Part shown: piece after piece, positions 52,733-62,600 of the stretch
Layout of the letters: every line of letters starts with the position of its first letter
Position numbering within the stretch: the first letter of the stretch is position 1
Assembly (NCBI GenBank): GCA_033558025.1
Contig: JAUCEF010000005.1
Location: forward strand, 1,364,001 to 1,428,000
DNA: 64,000 bases
Direction of reading: 5' to 3'
Source of the DNA: Phytophthora sp. 'mugwort'
Lineage: Eukaryota > Oomycota > Peronosporomycetes > Peronosporales > Peronosporaceae
Notes under the pieces: generated by a model
What the model was told of the DNA's origin: nothing
Seen by the model: the letters and a program-made list of their open reading frames with translations, nothing else
Database searches by the model: none
Program-made: the position numbers and the translations under genes

Positions 52733-53741
52733 ATGGCGACGCGGCAAGCCGAGAAGAAGCTGATGGTAGCCGCCGCCAAGAACGGGCTCGTCATCCCATG
52801 TGAATCGGACGCCACTTCATTCCTACTGTCGCTCCCTCGTGGCGCGTACACCGCCGCCCGCACCGTGCATCAGACCAAGATCTTCGACTACGAGGCGCAC
52901 ATCCGCCGTCTCGGTTTGTAACGTTTTGGGGGAATAAATTATCATCTCTTACTTTGACTGACTCTAGTTTGGTTAAATCTTTGCTGCAGTGGAGTCGACA
53001 ATTGCCATGCAGACGGAAAAGCAGCTGACCCCCAGTGCCGTAGAGAAGGAGCTGAGACCGAGGACCGAGGCCACGATGATCGCTGCAATGGCGGCATTTA
53101 AGAGGCTCTATAACGGGAACACGGACCAGGAGTACAAGATCAATGTACTGGTGTGTCCTGGAGAGGGGAGCAAGGTGGACGGGGAGGTCCTTGCAGACAC
53201 AGATGTGTTTTGTCACGTCGGGTTCCTCCCGCCGCTGCGCTCCGAGATGGTCAAGCTGGAGGTGGCGGGTCTACCGCGTCATAATGCTGCGGCGAAGGAC
53301 TCGGCCTGGGTGAGGGAGCGCCAGGTGATTTATGACAGAATGGCTTCGGATATGGAGGAGGTGATCCTCATGGACCCAGCCACTGGATTTCTGCTGGAAG
53401 GCTCGCAGACAAACTTCTATGCAATTCAGGACGGAACGGTGTATACGGCCGAGGAGGGAATTCTAAAGGGAACGGTAAGGTCCCTCGTGCTGGAGATTTG
53501 CGCGGAAAATGGTATTCCTGTGAAACTCTCGCCCCCAGCACTGGATGATGTGGACGAGTGGCAAGGATGCTTTATCTCGAGCACGTCCAGACTGGTGCTG
53601 GGAGCCAAGTTGCTGAAGTATGAACACTCCGAGACTAAGGAGGTCGTGGAGAGAACGTTTCTGCCTCATCCCATTCTGGACCAGATTACGACTGCGGTTC
53701 GTCACGCGGTGATCGACAAAAGCACGGAAGTGTTCAAGTGA
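52733..53741 (+). CDS. Fold-type IV PLP aminotransferase (BCAT/lyase-like), right copy
   Basis: Exons 52733-52913 and 52990-53741 give the same 310-residue protein as 46835-47843, with the PLP-Lys segment AAAKDSAWVRERQ and LLEGSQTNF intact. It is in tandem downstream of the xylanase, with 344 bp between. Here the 3' end is followed by a truncated copy of the IQ gene end rather than the whole gene, showing that the left arm is the ancestral setting for this side of the duplication. Confidence 0.88.
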
Positions 53742-54059
53742 TTGAGCCCATGTTTCCTGAGCATTCTCTCTTGTCATCTTGACTTACGACAATTACGTCG
53801 TCCTCTTCAGTCGGGTTATCCCCAACTGCAGCCTCTTCTGTTGTAACGAAGGTCCCATTTTGTTTGAGTGGCTCATCGCACTGTTGTGTATTCTCTTCTT
53901 GTTGTCCCCAAGCCTGCATGCCGAGATATGAGCGCTCTCTGCGTTGTTTTAGCACTTCCTGTCGCTTCACTTCGCGCGCCAATCGAAGCTGAGCATCAGT
54001 TGCAACCTTCACCTGGTTCTGATCTTCCAGCCATTGCGTTACCTTGCAGGCACAGTCAT
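53734..54059 (-). pseudogene. 3' fragment of the IQ/coiled-coil gene
   Basis: This copies the last 100 or so codons of the gene at 42481-46842, from about VPAKVTQWLEDQ to the stop. A one-base deletion (aagg for aaagg) shifts the frame near 54045 and a few substitutions have built up (KVATDAQ for KAATDAQ). Nothing upstream remains because the duplication boundary is at 54059. It overlaps the end of the right aminotransferase by 8 bases, as at the source. Confidence 0.9.
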
Positions 54060-54407
54060 GATCATTTTTGCAAAGTAGGTAGGCGCGAAGTCACAAGCGA
54101 TACAGATACGTCGGATAAAGGTGAAGGCTCTGAGGGACATGATTCCGCATGCAGAGAGAGACGTGACGAGCAACTAGATGTCAAGATGGAACCGGTAGTT
54201 CAAGAAACACCCCGATCGGTGAAGGTCATAATAGCTCCACGCTGGAGCTGGACGTCAGAGGATGCCGATGCCAAAACGAGCACTCGATGTGATAAACGTT
54301 TTAAGTTGCTGCGTGCCAAGCTGTCGCGATGGAGATCATTTACAGAATTCTTCCTTGACCCGAGGACTAGACTTAATCGAGCAAACGGTGACGGGGCATC
54401 CATATAA
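54060..54407 (+). pseudogene. Unidentified truncated ORF at the repeat boundary
   Basis: The plus frame continuing to 54407 has protein-like composition: acidic VTSDTDTSDKGEGSEGHD, then RDEQLDVKMEPVVQE, then basic KRFKLLRAKLSRWRSF and FLDPRTRLNRA. It has no start of its own. It begins exactly where the inverted repeat ends and runs into the AT-rich palindrome. It may be the 3' part of a gene cut by the duplication. Family unknown. Confidence 0.35.
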
Positions 54408-54546
54408 GATATATATATATATATATATCTTATATGGATGCCCCGTCACCGTGGTCAAAAATGACCATTTTTATATATATATATATATATATATCTTATA
54501 TGGATGCCCCGTCACCGTGTTATTATTAAAGTGAATGACCATTTTT
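54385..54546. repeat. AT-rich palindrome with repeated arm (MITE-like)
   Basis: 54385-54452 is a perfect 68-base palindrome: acggtgacggggcatccata, ataag, an (AT)n centre, then the reverse. A third arm copy, cttatatggatgccccgtca, follows a second (AT)n run and ends near 54519. The small palindrome ggtcaaaaatgacc lies at 54453-54466, and its half-site aatgaccattttt returns at 54534. This could be a miniature inverted-repeat element or a nested pair. Confidence 0.8.
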
Positions 54547-54651
54547 CATAACGAGGCTCACATGTGCTATGCTGGACAAGATTTAGGCCAGTTCCATTTA
54601 GCGAGGACGCGGACCGACGCAACTATTATTTGCTTTGGACAAGGACACAAG

Positions 54652-55959
54652 ATGGATCGATCTGTGGTAGCGCCCGTGCGTCGTATTGCTTTAGAGCTTG
54701 CGCCGGAGGACTTGCAAGCAGAGGTTTGCATATGCCGCACGCATTTCTATCGTGTCATGGCTGTATATATTGAAACCCTTTGTATATGTTGTTGACAGTG
54801 TGCCAGCTATTCCATTGCCTTTGGAGATGCAAGCTCGCGCTTGACAGCACTGCAAGAACGATATGATGAAGAGTACGAGGCAGCCGCGGTTGAGTACGCG
54901 GCAGCTACGCACAAGCTCGAGATGCAGCGGACGAAACAAGCTTATCAAGATGCTTTTAACTCTGCCATCGCGTTGGAGAGGGACGCTCTCCAATATGAGT
55001 CCAAATCAGCCATAATTGTTCGTGAGATCGAGACCAACGTAGCTCCGAGACGCCTAGTGGTGCGCGGGATCTCGCCGTTGGCTTGCTGCGCGCTGTTGCG
55101 GGCAATGCGCAACAATACAAACGTGATTTCTCTGGACCTGTCCAACAACGCACTCACAGACGTCGTTGGTGTAGCGATTGGTAACATGTTGACAGTAAAC
55201 AAGAAGATTCAGGTTCTGGATCTTGGCTTCAACCACCTCACCAACGTATCGCTGCAGTCTATTGGGGAGGCTCTTCGTACCAATGCCGTCCTAGCGTCGC
55301 TGATGCTCAACTCGAACCCGGTATTTCAGCTTCCAAAGGAGACACCGACTGGCAACGGAAGCAGCAGTGGAACTGCGATCGCCAATAGCACTATTGGCAA
55401 CGTAAGAACTGGATTTCCTACCAAGGTTCCCCCTCACTTAGCTGCTGCATTTTCTCGGGTGGAGCCCTTCATCTCAGCTTTGGTCTCAAACAATTCTCTC
55501 AAATCGCTGAACCTGTTCAACACGGGTATTGCTCACGAAGTGGGACGTGCACTCGCCCAGGTTCTGTCGAAGAATACGAACTTGATCTCCGTGGAGGTTG
55601 CAGGTAATACATTGAGCCAGTCGGACCTCGCAAGCATCGCGTCATCTCTAAAGAAGAACCAAGCTCAATTTTTCCAGGCCGAAGCCAAGTGTGAACAATT
55701 ATTCGAGGAAATAATGGAACAAGCAAGCCAAGTACAGTTTGAGAAAACGAAGGAGGCGAAGCGAGTTGCCGACGCTGAGTGGCACGACGAGAACACTCGC
55801 AAAAGAGCTGAGATCCGTGACGTTGAAGAATGGGAACGTGCGAGGTGCACTGCTGAGGCAGAGGTACAGCATTTGCTGAACATGGAAGCTGAGAACAAGA
55901 AATACCTGGAGCGTCTCGAGGCAGAGAAGAAGCCTGTCAAGAAAAAAGGCAAAAAATGA
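54652..55959 (+). CDS. Leucine-rich-repeat protein with coiled-coil tail
   Basis: Exons 54652-54723 and 54799-55959 across a 75-bp intron (donor GTTTGC, acceptor GACAG, phase 0) give 410 residues. An N-terminal coiled coil (about 35-80, ERYDEEYEAAAVEYAAATHK) precedes ribonuclease-inhibitor-type leucine-rich repeats at about 110-300. Examples are NVISLDLSNNALTDVVGVAI, IQVLDLGFNHLTNVSLQSIG, LKSLNLFNTGIAHEVGRALA and NLISVEVAGNTL. The C-terminus is a charged coiled coil ending in Lys-rich KKPVKKKGKK. The layout recalls ciliary LRR proteins, but I cannot name an orthologue. The ATG at 54652 is preferred; an in-frame ATG at 54535 lies in the adjacent AT-rich repeat. Confidence 0.8.
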
Positions 55960-56016
55960 AGAACGAGGATGCTTCCCAGTTTTTTTTGCATAGCCATGCG
56001 AACTTGTGTCCAGGTT

Positions 56017-56070
56017 GCGTCCAGGATCAGGAATAACGCGTCCAGGATCAGGAATAACGCGTCCAGGACT
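56017..56070. repeat. Tandem 21-bp repeat
   Basis: The unit gcgtccaggatcaggaataac starts at 56017 and 56038, with a partial third unit (gcgtccagga) at 56059. It lies just after the LRR gene stop. Confidence 0.85.
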
Positions 56071-56470
56071 AGCGAAGACTGAAATCCAGGACGTAAATTT
56101 CGCTATTATCTTACGGTAATATATTTCGTAGCCACTCTGTTCCACTTTAGTAGTTGCGTTTATGTGACTTCGTGGGGTGAATTGCTCACTTGTCCGATGT
56201 TTTTGTACAACTTCGAAGGTTCGTAGGATCAGTTCAGGATGTGTGAACAAGAATCAGAAAGGTCGTGAGGAAAACTGAGTATTGTGTGTACCAGGTATCA
56301 AAGTGAGAACGATCTCGATTCATGGTAGGTGTTCGTTGTGGACCAAGATGTTATTCTCAGGGCTTGACATTTGGGTGGTTTGCTTGGCCCGTGCTTCGCA
56401 AACCGCATGCCAGGATGGTTGCATTCCAGATATATCGCGGATTCAGTGCAGTCGTAACTAGGACTATGCC

Positions 56471-56565
56471 CAGGTTTGTGACCAAGTTGAGCACCAGGTT
56501 CATCTCCAGGTTGGTGTCCAGGTTCATCTCCAGTTGGCGACCAGGTTAGTGACCAGGTTTGTGAC
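56471..56565. repeat. 12-bp minisatellite abutting the LTR
   Basis: Eight units of consensus CAGGTTNGTGAC/CAGGTTCATCTC lie end to end (56471, 56483, 56495, 56507, 56519, 56531 (11 bases), 56542, 56554). The last unit shares its TGTGAC with the LTR tip at 56560. Confidence 0.85.
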
Positions 56566-56915
56566 GGGGCACACAACACCTTGCGCACAGGAAGTGTGAC
56601 TTCCGGAGAGTACACAAAAACTCTCCGTGAACGGCAGTTCACTAGTCCCTGGCCTGTGGGACTGTTACCAAAATTAGGTAGATTTAAGACTGAATATATT
56701 TATAGGTGACCCCTTTTAATGCATCTACATACTTACTATTAGTCACCTATAAGGTTCCCTAGATGTTATCATATTGAGTGGCTCTGAGGTCTTTGAACCA
56801 TATCTGTGGTACCTATCCATGACGTCATTACCGTCGACGTCATAGTGATGTCTGGCAACATCACGTAGTGTACTTTGGTAGAGTGCCAAGTCACTCTTCA
56901 TGTAACCCTGTTACA
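56560..56915 (-). repeat. 3' LTR of the gypsy element
   Basis: 356 bp. On the minus strand it starts TGTAACAGGG and ends CCCCGTCACA, giving the TG...CA ends and short inverted tips of an LTR. It is related to copy 1 at 28591-28963. Confidence 0.92.
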
Positions 56916-56931
56916 TCCTCCCCCACTTAGG
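56916..56931 (-). other. Polypurine tract
   Basis: The minus strand reads AAGTGGGGGAGGA directly before the LTR start TGTAACA. A polypurine run in this position primes plus-strand DNA synthesis and fixes the element's orientation as minus. Confidence 0.85.
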
Positions 56932-57104
56932 TTCGGTTTACCGACCATCCAGGGCGAGTGAAAGGAATTCTCCGTCTTTCACTCTCCAAGTCGTATTACA
57001 TCGACTTCACTGCGGTTTGGCTTCCGCAGCCGGCTCGTTTCCTTTTGGGCCCGAGCACTTCCGCGTGCTTTTCTTCTTTTTCGGCTTCCACGTCAGCCTT
57101 AAGC

Positions 57105-59257
57105 ATGACCAAGACTCGGTCTGGCAGCGGTGCGAAAGCGCCTGCCAAGCCTGTTGCTTCCAAGCAGCAGGCTAAGAGCCTAAGCCGTCCGGCAAAGGCT
57201 CTGCCGCTAAGGGATCCACCAAGGTGGCATCCAAGGTGACCCCCAAGGCAGTTGAACCGCCTGAGGAAGACCCTGAGCTCCTCGTGGACTGTGAGGACTC
57301 GGACAGGTCTCCCATGTCCTGGGGTGATAACGAGATCCCGCTCGTCAAGTGGTCTGACGGCGACCCGAGCCAGTCGGACTCGCTTGGGTCCCGTACCCCG
57401 CTGTCTAGCCATAACGGCGACGATAGCGACGGCCGAGCGTCAGGGGAGCCATGCTCACCCAAGGAGGACGAAGAGAATCCTCGTCCTCCGGTCAAGAACT
57501 TGACGCTCGCTGAAGCAGCTGCCCGCGTCAAGGCTGCTAAGGCCGCAGCCGCCTCGGAAGTCAGCCGCAAGCGGCGGGCTGCTTCCAGTTCTCCGATCCG
57601 TGAAGGGTATGGAACCCCTCACGCTCACGAACAAGGAACTCTACGATTTCTCTTCCGATGAGGAGGAAGGGGGCCAAGTCGGCCGAGATTTCCAACGATC
57701 TCGACGGGCAGCAGTCAGAGTATCAGGCTGCTCGTCAAAACGGGGCGCGGTCCCCGGCGACCCGGTCGCATGTGAAGTACCCTTCACCTGTTCGTGGGGG
57801 TCTGCCTTACGCTCCCGGGTACTTTCCTCCTGAGGAGTCCCACGGATCCGACGCCTACATGGGTCAGCTCCAGCCGCCTCGCGTGCTTCTTGGCGGGCGC
57901 TCTTCTCGGGGCGCTTATGAACACCACCTGGTGGCCAAGCACCCCCTGTTCCAAAACGTGAGTATTGCTCGGTGCGTGCTCCTGGCACCGCACAAAATCC
58001 CGCTCAAGGCGTTCACGAGCCGGCGAAAGAGGCCTGAGTTCCGGTCGGGACTCCGACCTGTGTGGGGCTATCCAGCCGTGATGCCCCCACTCTGTGGCTC
58101 TTTCCAAAAGGCCGAGGCCGTCTTTTGGAAGTGGGCAGCTACGCGCTGCTCACAAGGACAACTCGAGGTTCTCCGGCAGGATCTCACCCTGGAGGCCATC
58201 CTTGACCTCGTGATCTGCGTATTGAGTTTGCCTATGTGGTAAGCAAAAGGCAGCTCTCTCGAGAACTGCAGAAGCATTCCGCTTCTAGCACTCACGATGA
58301 GCGCGGGTATGGTCTTGGTTCTACGACCACACCCCGTTCGGTCAAGAAAGCCCGAACTACTTACGAAGTCGCCGCCGATTCTGTTCCCAGATCGCGACAG
58401 CCTTCGGGCAGTCAGCCTGGAGCCGTTCGTACGGCTCCCCGAAGCACTCAGCTTCCGAGTACCCCCTCCACTTCAAGCGGAGCTGGCGCTTCCCGTGAAC
58501 GCGCCGCTCCTGGAGCACACGCTCCACGTGGTAGTGGGTCTCCCCATTATAATCGGGGGGAGGGGGTGGTGCCCTCGAACGAGTACGAGTACGAGGCGCC
58601 ACACACACACACACACCTCCGGTCCAGCTCAGGACCTGGTGTGCCGCCTTCGGCTCCACCTAGTGTCGTTGGAGACACCGCTCTCCGTCGTCGAGCCCTT
58701 GCGCTTGAGATTGCGCTTGGACTTGGTGAGGGCGGAGCTGCTGCCGCCCAGGCCGGGAGCGTTGGGGTCCTTGGGCCGATTCGTGACGACGTGAATCGTC
58801 TGGCCGACGACTTGTCGGCCCTCGAAGGACGGGTCGACCGTCGCACGAATGACGTGGACGAGATCTTCCAACGTCTGGATGCCTTTGGGCGTCCATGGAC
58901 CGAGTTTAACGGGAGTTGTCTCTCTTTCGGGACCTTCTGCGGTCTGTGCCCCAGACGGGAGCACCTCCTGCGTACTTCCTGCCGTATCACTATGGCTCAT
59001 ACTTGGCGTATGCAGCCGGGGTTCCTTCGTATGGAGCCCCTTCCGCGGCCCCGCAAGGGGCCTGGGCTTCTGGCTCTGAGCGCGCTCAGAGACAAGAGTC
59101 GCAGCCTCGCTTTGTAGAGCTGGGGTCTGTGAGCCCTGCGGGTTATGGTGCCGCTTCAGACGGCCCACGTGGAACGTTAGGTGGGTCGTCATCGACTTAC
59201 GCAGGTCAATGGTATATGCCGCACCATGCCTGGCCAGGCCCGCAAAGGGTCCAATGA
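57105..59257 (+). pseudogene. Antisense accessory ORF of the gypsy element, frameshifted
   Basis: Plus-strand coding-like sequence of about 715 codons, opposite to the element's own genes. It starts MTKTRSGSGAKAPAKP, a Lys/Ala/Ser-rich basic head. After a shift near 57180 come acidic EPPEEDPELLVD and DRSPMSWGDNEIPLVKWSD. Then follow an Ala-rich helix AEAAARVKAAKAAAASE (57510-57560), ELYDFSSDEEE (57635), and a Trp-containing globular-looking part (HLVAKHPLFQNVSIA, RPVWGYPAVMPPLCGSF, AVFWKWAATRCSQGQLEVL; 57925-58180). A Ser/Pro-rich region, a coiled coil (VNRLADDLSALEGRVDRR) and a Tyr/Pro/Ala-rich end (YFLPYHYGSYLAYAAG) complete it. Five or so frame changes break it. The first 1.25 kb is not opposite any pol domain; the rest is antisense to the chromodomain and integrase tail. 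Function unknown. Confidence 0.6.
58357..58600 (-). pseudogene. Chromodomain at the pol C-terminus
   Basis: The minus-strand frame reads YHVERVLQERRVHGKRQLRL, then KWRGYSEAECFGEPYERLQ and DCPKAVAIWE. This is the chromodomain pattern: an aromatic strand, KW-GY core and a C-terminal helix. In chromoviruses this module binds histone marks or other chromatin features and steers integration. The segment just upstream is Pro/Arg-rich and in a different frame from the integrase tail, so the fusion is now broken. A typical element would end soon after this domain, but here 1.4 kb remains before the LTR. Confidence 0.8.
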
Positions 59258-60387
59258 AGCGGTGCCTAGCTTGGTGCTCCCAACGGAACTTACCGTGGCG
59301 AGTGGCAAGTTCCTAGTGTCTAGTAGGACTAAATCCCCCACATTAAACACGTTTAAGTTTCCTCTTCCTTTCTTGTCAGAGTACTCCTTTTGTTTGTCCT
59401 GTGCCGCTACCATGGCATCACGGACACGACTGATTACGTTCAGCCTGGTGTCTATAAATGACTCCACTTGTTTCCGTAAGGAAACTGGTCTCATATCCGA
59501 GACCTGGGATGAAAGCACTTTTCGAGCCTCCCCCCACTTAAAATTGAAGTCGGGCTGCTGCCTCGCAAAGTGAGCGGCACCCGTGGATGGCGCAAGCCAT
59601 TCAGATCGAACGGAGGTACCCGGTCGATGCTTGAACCGCATTATTGAGTGCAAACTCAACTACTGTTAGGCAGTTTGAACAAGTGCGAAGACCCTCCGCA
59701 CAGACACTGCGTAAAGTGTCCTCAAGCACTCAATTGCCACGCTCCGTCTGCCCATCTGTCGGAGGACGATCGGTAGTGGACATGTGCAGCCTTGTTCCAA
59801 GTAGTTGGAACAGCGTTCGCCAGAACGCGGCGGTAAACCGCGGGTCACGATCCGAGACAATTGTTTCCGGCAGACTATGATGGGGGAAAATGCCATCCAG
59901 GAAAAGCTTCGCAGCCTGTTCCCCGGTCACTGTGTCATTGACCGGAGCAAGACGCACCATCTTGCTCAGACGGCATACGAACACCAGGATGCCACTGTTT
60001 CCGTGGCCGTCAGCGGGAAGTCCGAAGATGAAATCCAGACTCATCGACTTCCAGCAGTCCGCTGGAACGGGCAGGCTCTGCAAAGGAGCCGAGGCGTGCC
60101 CGGCGGGTTTCACCCGCTGACATGTTTCACATGTTCTTCACGTACTGTGCGACCTACTTGTACGTGTGGGCCCACCTAAAGTACTGAGAGACCGATTGGA
60201 AGGTTTTCTCGCGGCCCAAGTGACCGCTGGACGGCGCATCGTGCGCCTCCTGTAGGATGTCAATCTTGAGATCTTCGTCGTTCGGAACGACTACCCGGGG
60301 GGGGGGGGTCATGGGGCTCCACTCGATAGTAGAGCAGGCCATCGACCCACTCGTATTGATGGAACCGAGCTCTCTGACGTGAGCCAC
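58601..60387 (-). pseudogene. Gypsy integrase, broken
   Basis: The zinc-binding domain begins in frame 60387-60154 (HDAPSSGHLGREKTFQSVSQ) and its last Cys is in the next frame (TCQRVKPAGH). The catalytic core, frame 60113-59730, keeps all three acidic residues: Asp in KSMSLDFIFGLP, Asp in ETIVSDRDPRF and Glu in GQTERGN. The C-terminal domain follows in other frames: FNVGDLVLLDTRNLP (59360-59310) and LTFHVGRLKRHHNP (59185-59140), then a long disordered linker to the chromodomain. A run of G at 60299-60310 and other points shift the frame. Integrase would insert the element's DNA into the genome. Confidence 0.88.
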
Positions 60388-60510
60388 TCGGCCTTGGCTT
60401 CCTCGCCAGCGGCCAGGATACGCACCAAAGGCGTCAGGGCTTCGTCGCCCCGATACGCCATGCGTATCTGATCATATAGATCGGTCGTGGCGCGATTTAT
60501 GTTCGCCATC

Positions 60511-60979
60511 TCATAGTCCGGCCTGCGTGACAACGCATCGGCAAGAACGTTGAGCTTGCCAGGCTTGTACTCGACGGAGGTTATATTCCACGAAGAAGGA
60601 CAGCCACCTCGCCATCCTTTGGGACAGATGGGGCGAGTTTGTCGCCGTCCGTAAGGATGCGTGATCTGTGTAGATCACAAAGGGCTGGGAGCCCTGAAGG
60701 TACACCCGAAACTTGACATGGGCGTACTTCATGGCAAGCAGCTCCTTGTCATGAATGAGGTAGTTCCGTTCGGCAGCCTTGAGCTGCCTGGACTGAAACG
60801 AGATCATTCGTTCACGTCCTGCTGCATCGTGCTGCAGCAATGCACACCGGATTGCATAATCGGATGCATCACAGACGACGCTGGACGGCTTCGTCTCGTC
60901 CGGCAGTGCCAGGACAGGCGCCTTCTGTACGCTAGACACTCGAAGTCCTCCTGGTGCTCACGCCCGCAGTGCCAGTCGG
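60511..60979 (-). pseudogene. Gypsy RNase H domain
   Basis: Frame 60939-60511 keeps the acidic residues in order: Asp in SSVVCDASDYAIRCALLQH, Glu in LIHDKELLAMKYAHVKFRVY and Asp in PFVIYTDHASLR. It follows the reverse transcriptase directly and degrades the RNA template. The frame is whole over this domain but is disconnected at both sides. Confidence 0.88.
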
Positions 60980-61995
60980 TATCCTTCTTCAGAAGATCCG
61001 ACAAGGATCTAGCCAGACCCGCGTACCCTTCGCTGCACTTATGGAGGTAGATGACTAAACCAGCCACTTCCTCAGGTCCTTCTGGGAACTTGGCGTTGAC
61101 CAAGCCGAAATGGCCTTGACCTTCTCCGGGTCATCTCGAACGCCGACGTTGCTAACGAAGCAACCGAGAACTTTGATCTCTTGCGCCGCGAAGACGCACT
61201 TGTTGATGTTGGCATAGAGCGTTCGCTCTCATGACTCCAACACTCGACGTGCTTTAAATGCACCTCCGTAGCCGTCTTGCCTCTCTCGGCACGGCTGGAC
61301 GAAGATGTCGTCGAAGTACGACTGTGCGTATGCATGCGTGGTCTAAAGAACTGCGTGACCAGGCGATTGAACGTCGCCGGGGCATGAAACAGGCCCTGTG
61401 GCACCACTAGCCACTCCCAGAGCATACCGTTCGGGGTGCTCACTGCGGTGAGCGGGATGTGCTCTCGCGTATCGGGATCTGGTAGTATCCGTCCACTAGA
61501 TCCAGGGCGTTGTACAACTCGCACCCGGCCATGTTGTTTAACAACACATCCTTTCGTGGGATGGGTGTCTGGGCCGGCACCGTTGCGCTGTTCAGCTTAT
61601 TAAAAGCATGAGCCAAACGCCACTTCCCGTTCGGCTTCCGAACGCAGAAGGTTGGCATCGAGTGCGGGGATTTCGATTCCCGCACCATGCCTGCCTTGGC
61701 CTTTGCGGCGTAGAAGGCATCAATGATCTCGCACTGCTCTCGAGGCAGTGGCCATTATCTGGTGACACAGTACTTTGTGCCCGGCACGAGATCAATCTCG
61801 TGCCTTATCCCACGATCCGGTGGGAGTTGAGACGGTGGATCCTTGGTCACCACGTCCTCGAACTCCTTCATGCTCCTTCATCAAAGGATATACTGGATCC
61901 TTTGGGTTCTTGAGAATCTCAGAACCCAAGCGCGAGGCACGCTGGGAGGAGAATGCCTCCAGGACGCCCTTGTCCATAACCGAGGAGGAATTCAA
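60980..61995 (-). pseudogene. Gypsy reverse transcriptase, broken
   Basis: Fingers and palm segments lie in several frames: RLGSEILKNPKDPVYPL (about 61930), PTFCVRKPNGKWRLAHAFNK (61660-61600), LYNALDLVDGYYQI containing the first catalytic Asp (about 61510), and HIPLTAVSTPNGMLWEWLVV with PQGLFHAPATFNRLV (61460-61350). The YFDD catalytic box is at about 61320-61308 in another frame. The thumb region near 61270-61080 is partly readable. At least four frameshifts are needed, so no active enzyme is made. Confidence 0.88.
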
Positions 61996-62373
61996 TTCCT
62001 CTGGAGTGGACTCTTACCTCAAGAGTACCACCTCTGCGATTTCTCTAGCCTTCAGGTCGGCCAGGAAATCTGTTGGCGTCAACTCTTCGAGGTTCAGGAG
62101 CTCTGACACCTCTGGCAGCGGCTCTAGCTGGATGCCGCCTGCCTTGACCCGATGGCCGGTCTCGCCGTCGAGGATGTGATAACACCCTTCGACAGGCTGC
62201 GTCGGAAGAGCCCGGGCCCTGGGTTCCGAGTCGCTTGAAGCGACTCTAGTCTGAAATGACTTCAGACTCGACTTGCGGTGTCGATTATGTCGTCGACGGC
62301 GACCGTGACGTGGTACTTCGTTACCCACGTCTATGGACGTCTCATTGACGAAGTCCAAAGCTTCTAGAGCTTC

Positions 62374-62600
62374 GTGTGGAACGAGTTACCCACACAGGAA
62401 GCGCATTCCGCCACTTCTTCTTCAGTTATGGTCTGGTCGACCTGGTGTGGAACATGGTTACCCACACAGGAAGCGCATTCTGCGCCTTCCTCGCCAGTTT
62501 CTGTCGAGATGACTCGGTGTGGAACATGGATACCCACACAGGAAGCACCTCGCGTGTCTTCCTCGCCAGTTTCAGTCTGGGTGACTTGGTGTGGACCTAG
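62374..62600 (-). repeat. In-frame 72-bp tandem repeat in pol linker
   Basis: On the plus strand gtgtgga recurs at 62374, 62445, 62517 and 62589 (spacing 71, 72, 72). On the minus strand each unit encodes about 24 residues with the pattern CVGNHVPHQV followed by TGEE and ECAS. The first unit lacks one base, which throws the frame. It lies between the protease and reverse transcriptase. Confidence 0.9.

Larger units (their letters stand above)
50882..54059. repeat. Right arm of large inverted repeat
   Basis: Reverse complement of 46516-49694. Inner-end differences are visible (gatacagtcgtgcag against gatgcagttatacag). At the outer end there is one base missing (aagg against aaagg) and a few substitutions, while the central 2.7 kb appears identical. 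Confidence 0.97.

Noticed and set aside
46516..54059. The large inverted repeat as a pure assembly artefact
   Set aside because: The arms differ at both ends, the spacer is unique, and only one arm continues into the full IQ gene. A true duplication is the better reading, though read-level proof is lacking.
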